DNA of 64,000 nt from an uncultured Pelagibacteraceae bacterium (lineage in GTDB: Bacteria; Pseudomonadota; Alphaproteobacteria; Pelagibacterales; Pelagibacteraceae). The translations under genes and the position numbers were made by a program. Positions 61,102 through 64,000 of this stretch are shown one piece after another. The stretch is taken from contig CACEXE010000001.1 in assembly GCA_902563435.1 (NCBI GenBank), positions 113,030 through 177,029 of the forward strand, in the 5' to 3' direction. Every line of letters begins with the position of its first letter. Position 1 is the first letter of the stretch. The notes beneath the pieces were generated by a model. That model ran no database searches. It worked only from the letters and a program-made list of their open reading frames with translations, and had not been told where the DNA came from.

Positions 61102-61881
61102 ATGAAACTTAAAGATAGGGTAGCAATAGTTACAGGCGGAGGAAAAGGAATAGGACAAGAAATTTGTCTTGGTCTTGTAAAAGAAGGTGCAAAGATAGTT
61201 ATCGCAGAAATAGATATTGAAAATTCTGAAAAAGCTAAAAAAAAAATTATAGAGGCAGGCAGTGAAGCAATAATTATAAAAACTGACGTTTCAAATCAAA
61301 AGAGCATCAACGAGATGGTGGATCAAACTATCAAACACTACGGTAAAATTGATATTCTAATTAACAATGCAGGAATTAGACATGTTAAGAAACTTTTAGA
61401 TCATACAAAACAAGATTGGGATGATATGATTTCTGTAAATCTTACAGCACCTTTTCTTGCTAGTCAGGCTGTAATTCCTCATATGATTAAAAACGGAAAA
61501 GGTAAAATTATTAACTTTGGGTCTATAGCAAGTTTTATGGGAAGACCAGATAGGGTAGGATATGTAGCTGCAAAGAGCGGTGTCTTAGGTTTAACAAGAG
61601 CGTTATCTGTCGATCTGACCGGAAAAAATATTAATGTAAATACTATTTGTCCAGGTTTAATATCTACCTCATTTAATCAAAAATATGCTGAAGATCCAAA
61701 ACATGGTGAAGCCTGGGGTAAAGAAACTGTAGTAGGTAGATGGGGAGAACCAAAAGATATAGTCGGAGCAGCAGTATTTTTATCAAGTGATGATTCTGAT
61801 TTCATAAATGGCTCTGAAATAAAAATAGATGGTGGATGGCTCTCTTCTAAAGTTAGAAGAGGAGAATTAGATAATGAGTGA
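61102..61881 (+). CDS. Short-chain dehydrogenase/reductase
   Basis: AIVTGGGKGIGQEICLGL; INNAGIRH; YVAAKSGVLGLTRAL. Confidence 0.94.
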   Translation: MKLKDRVAIVTGGGKGIGQEICLGLVKEGAKIVIAEIDIENSEKAKKKIIEAGSEAIIIKTDVSNQKSINEMVDQTIKHYGKIDILINNAGIRHVKKLLDHTKQDWDDMISVNLTAPFLASQAVIPHMIKNGKGKIINFGSIASFMGRPDRVGYVAAKSGVLGLTRALSVDLTGKNINVNTICPGLISTSFNQKYAEDPKHGEAWGKETVVGRWGEPKDIVGAAVFLSSDDSDFINGSEIKIDGGWLSSKVRRGELDNE

Positions 61882-63391
61882 CTTTGAAAAAAATCTTGAA
61901 CAAGCAATTAATAATGCAAAAAGATTAACTGATAAAATTTTAATTGATGGTAAACTAATATCTGCTCAAACAAATAATAAGATACCAGTATTAAATCCAA
62001 GCACAGGAGACAATATCGGTTCTGCTCCTCAATGTAATAAAGATGATGTTAATATTGCAGTTGAGTCAGCACACAAAGCTTTTCAAAAATGGAAAAAAAT
62101 ACCAGCAAGGGAAAGAGGAAAAATGGTTGCTGCTGGAGCAAAAAGATTAGAGGAAAGAAAGTCAGAAATTGAAACTTTATTATCATTAGATACAGGTAAT
62201 GCTTTAAGGACACAGGCTATACCAGAAACAGGTGCCTCCATTGAACTTACAAATATGTTTGCTGGTTTGTCTGGAGAGTTAAAAGGGGAAAATTATCCAA
62301 CCAATATTCCAAATAGTATTCATTACACCACTAGAGATCCAATTGGCGTTGTTTGTGCAATCGTCCCTTGGAATGCGCCATTATTTTTAACAGTAGCAAA
62401 AATTGCTCCAGCTATTGTAGCAGGAAATAGTGTTGTTTTAAAAACAGCTGAACAAGCTCCATTTTGTGCTCTTCTACTATCGGAAATATTTCAACAAGAA
62501 CTTCCTCCGGGTGTTTTAAATGTAATTTCAGGCTATGGAGAAGAGTGTGGCGAACCTCTGGTAACTCATGAAAAAGTAAGAAAAGTAACGTTTACTGGAT
62601 CTTTTACTGTTGGAAAGATTATAGCACAAAAAGCAGCTCCTAAATTATGTCCAGTTACTTTAGAGCTTGGAGGAAAAAATCCGAATATAATAATGAGTGA
62701 TGCAGATCTAGATATTGCAATTCAAGGGGTTATTGATGGAATGAGATATACACGACAAGGGCAAGCATGTACTGCTGGTTCAAGAGTTTATATTCAAGAA
62801 AAAATTTATGACAAAGTATTGGATGGAGCTATTGAAAAATTAAGTAAATTAAAAATGGGTAATGCTCTAGATGAAAGTTCTGATATAGGAGCTATTATTT
62901 CCAAAGAACAACTGAAAAGAACTTTACACTATATGGATATTGCCAAAAAAAACTCTTCAACCAAAGTTGTGCATGGTGGCAATCAACCAACAGGTGGGGA
63001 TTATAAAAACGGTTTTTTTTACGAACCCACATTGATGTCAGGTGTTCCAGTAAGCTCTCCAGTTTGTCAAGAAGAAATATTTGGTCCTGTTGCTTGTGCA
63101 ATACCATTTAAAACATTTGATGAAGTAATGAACAGTGCAAATGATACACCATTTGGATTATCAGCGGTATTGTGGACGCAAAATTTATCTAGAGCTTTAC
63201 AGTTTGTTGAAGAAATCGAGGCAGGTTTTGTCCAAGTAAATCAATGTGTGGCGCCTAGAGCAAATGTTTCATATGGTGGTTTAAAAATGAGTGGGCTTGG
63301 AAAAGAGTACGCCTTTGATAGCATGATAAATCATTTTACTCAAAGTAAAACGGTTTTGATTAATAGAGGAAAATCAAATATAGATATTTAA
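61874..63391 (+). CDS. Aldehyde dehydrogenase family protein
   Basis: VPWNAPLFLTVAKIAPAIVAGNSVVLKTAEQAP; LELGGKNPNIIM; GQACTAGSRVYIQ. Confidence 0.95.
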   Translation: MSDFEKNLEQAINNAKRLTDKILIDGKLISAQTNNKIPVLNPSTGDNIGSAPQCNKDDVNIAVESAHKAFQKWKKIPARERGKMVAAGAKRLEERKSEIETLLSLDTGNALRTQAIPETGASIELTNMFAGLSGELKGENYPTNIPNSIHYTTRDPIGVVCAIVPWNAPLFLTVAKIAPAIVAGNSVVLKTAEQAPFCALLLSEIFQQELPPGVLNVISGYGEECGEPLVTHEKVRKVTFTGSFTVGKIIAQKAAPKLCPVTLELGGKNPNIIMSDADLDIAIQGVIDGMRYTRQGQACTAGSRVYIQEKIYDKVLDGAIEKLSKLKMGNALDESSDIGAIISKEQLKRTLHYMDIAKKNSSTKVVHGGNQPTGGDYKNGFFYEPTLMSGVPVSSPVCQEEIFGPVACAIPFKTFDEVMNSANDTPFGLSAVLWTQNLSRALQFVEEIEAGFVQVNQCVAPRANVSYGGLKMSGLGKEYAFDSMINHFTQSKTVLINRGKSNIDI

Positions 63392-63393
63392 AT

Positions 63394-64000
63394 ATGACAG
63401 ATCAAATAGCTTTTATTGGTGTTGGAAATATGGGTAACCCAATGGCAGATCAATTAGTTAAGGCTGGTAAAAAAGTTAAAGCCTACGATGTTTCTCCAGA
63501 AATGATAAAAAAAGCTAAGGATGCGAATTTAGATGTGGTTGATACATTAGATGAGGTCCTTGAAGGTGCAAATTTTGTAATCTCAATGTTGCCTGAAGGC
63601 AAACATGTAAAATCTCTTTTTTTAGGAGACAAAGGTATTATTGATAAAATTTCAAAGGATGCTCTCATAATTGACTGTTCAACAATTGATATTGAAACTT
63701 CTTTATTACTAGGCAAGGAAGCAAAGAATAGAGGAATTAAAATGATTGATGCGCCTGTTACAGGAGGTGTTATGGGAGCAAGAGTAGGTAAATTAAATTT
63801 TTTAGTCGGTGGAGATGATGAAGCTGTAAATTTAGCTAAACCATTAATGGATATAATGGGGCAAAAAATTTTACATGCTGGACCACAAGGAAGTGGAGTT
63901 GGAGTAAAGATTTGTAATAATATGTCTTTAGGAATTTCAATGATAGCAGCATCAGAGGCACTAATGTTAGCGAAAAGACTAAAGATGGATTTAAAAAAAG
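63394..64000 (+). CDS. 3-hydroxyisobutyrate dehydrogenase-like / beta-hydroxyacid dehydrogenase (truncated by right edge)
   Basis: ATG at 63394: MTDQIAFIGVGNMGNPMADQLVKAGKKVKAYD...DAPVTGGVMGARVGKLNFLVGG; absent from ORF track because open-ended. Confidence 0.92.
   Translation, partial: MTDQIAFIGVGNMGNPMADQLVKAGKKVKAYDVSPEMIKKAKDANLDVVDTLDEVLEGANFVISMLPEGKHVKSLFLGDKGIIDKISKDALIIDCSTIDIETSLLLGKEAKNRGIKMIDAPVTGGVMGARVGKLNFLVGGDDEAVNLAKPLMDIMGQKILHAGPQGSGVGVKICNNMSLGISMIAASEALMLAKRLKMDLKK

Overview
AT-rich, densely packed alphaproteobacterial chromosome segment with SAR11/Pelagibacter-like protein content (taxonomy is inferred from protein content and composition, not searched). It holds about 68 genes and no rRNA, tRNA, CRISPR array or transposon that I could support. 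The dominant theme is oxidation of N-/S-/O-methyl groups and one-carbon metabolism: fhs (partial, left edge), soxBDAG, a DmdA-like GcvT protein with a MetF-like protein and a ProX/ProW-type transporter, a Rieske oxygenase, two DMGDH-like FAD+GcvT fusions, ETF beta/alpha and ETF-QO, and folE. The rest includes a Fur-box-preceded iron ABC operon, purKE, tldD/pmbA, an acuI/yhdH-type reductase with a LysR regulator, and a right-hand oxidative block (GMC oxidoreductase, Baeyer-Villiger-type monooxygenase, SDR, ALDH, 3-hydroxyisobutyrate dehydrogenase-like). The main items for follow-up are: an apparent frameshift at a 10-A run in etfB; a GcvT/DmdA-like + MetF + ProXW module with no ATPase; a translationally coupled block of uncharacterised proteins (dipeptidase, 551-aa unknown, DUF3726-like, 55-aa double-CxxC protein); a SET-domain / APS-kinase-like / HxGH nucleotidyltransferase trio; an orphan 63-aa ORF with a strong SD and its own terminator; a 21-bp tandem duplication that duplicates a start codon; and an FKBP-rhodanese fusion that has lost the rhodanese cysteine.
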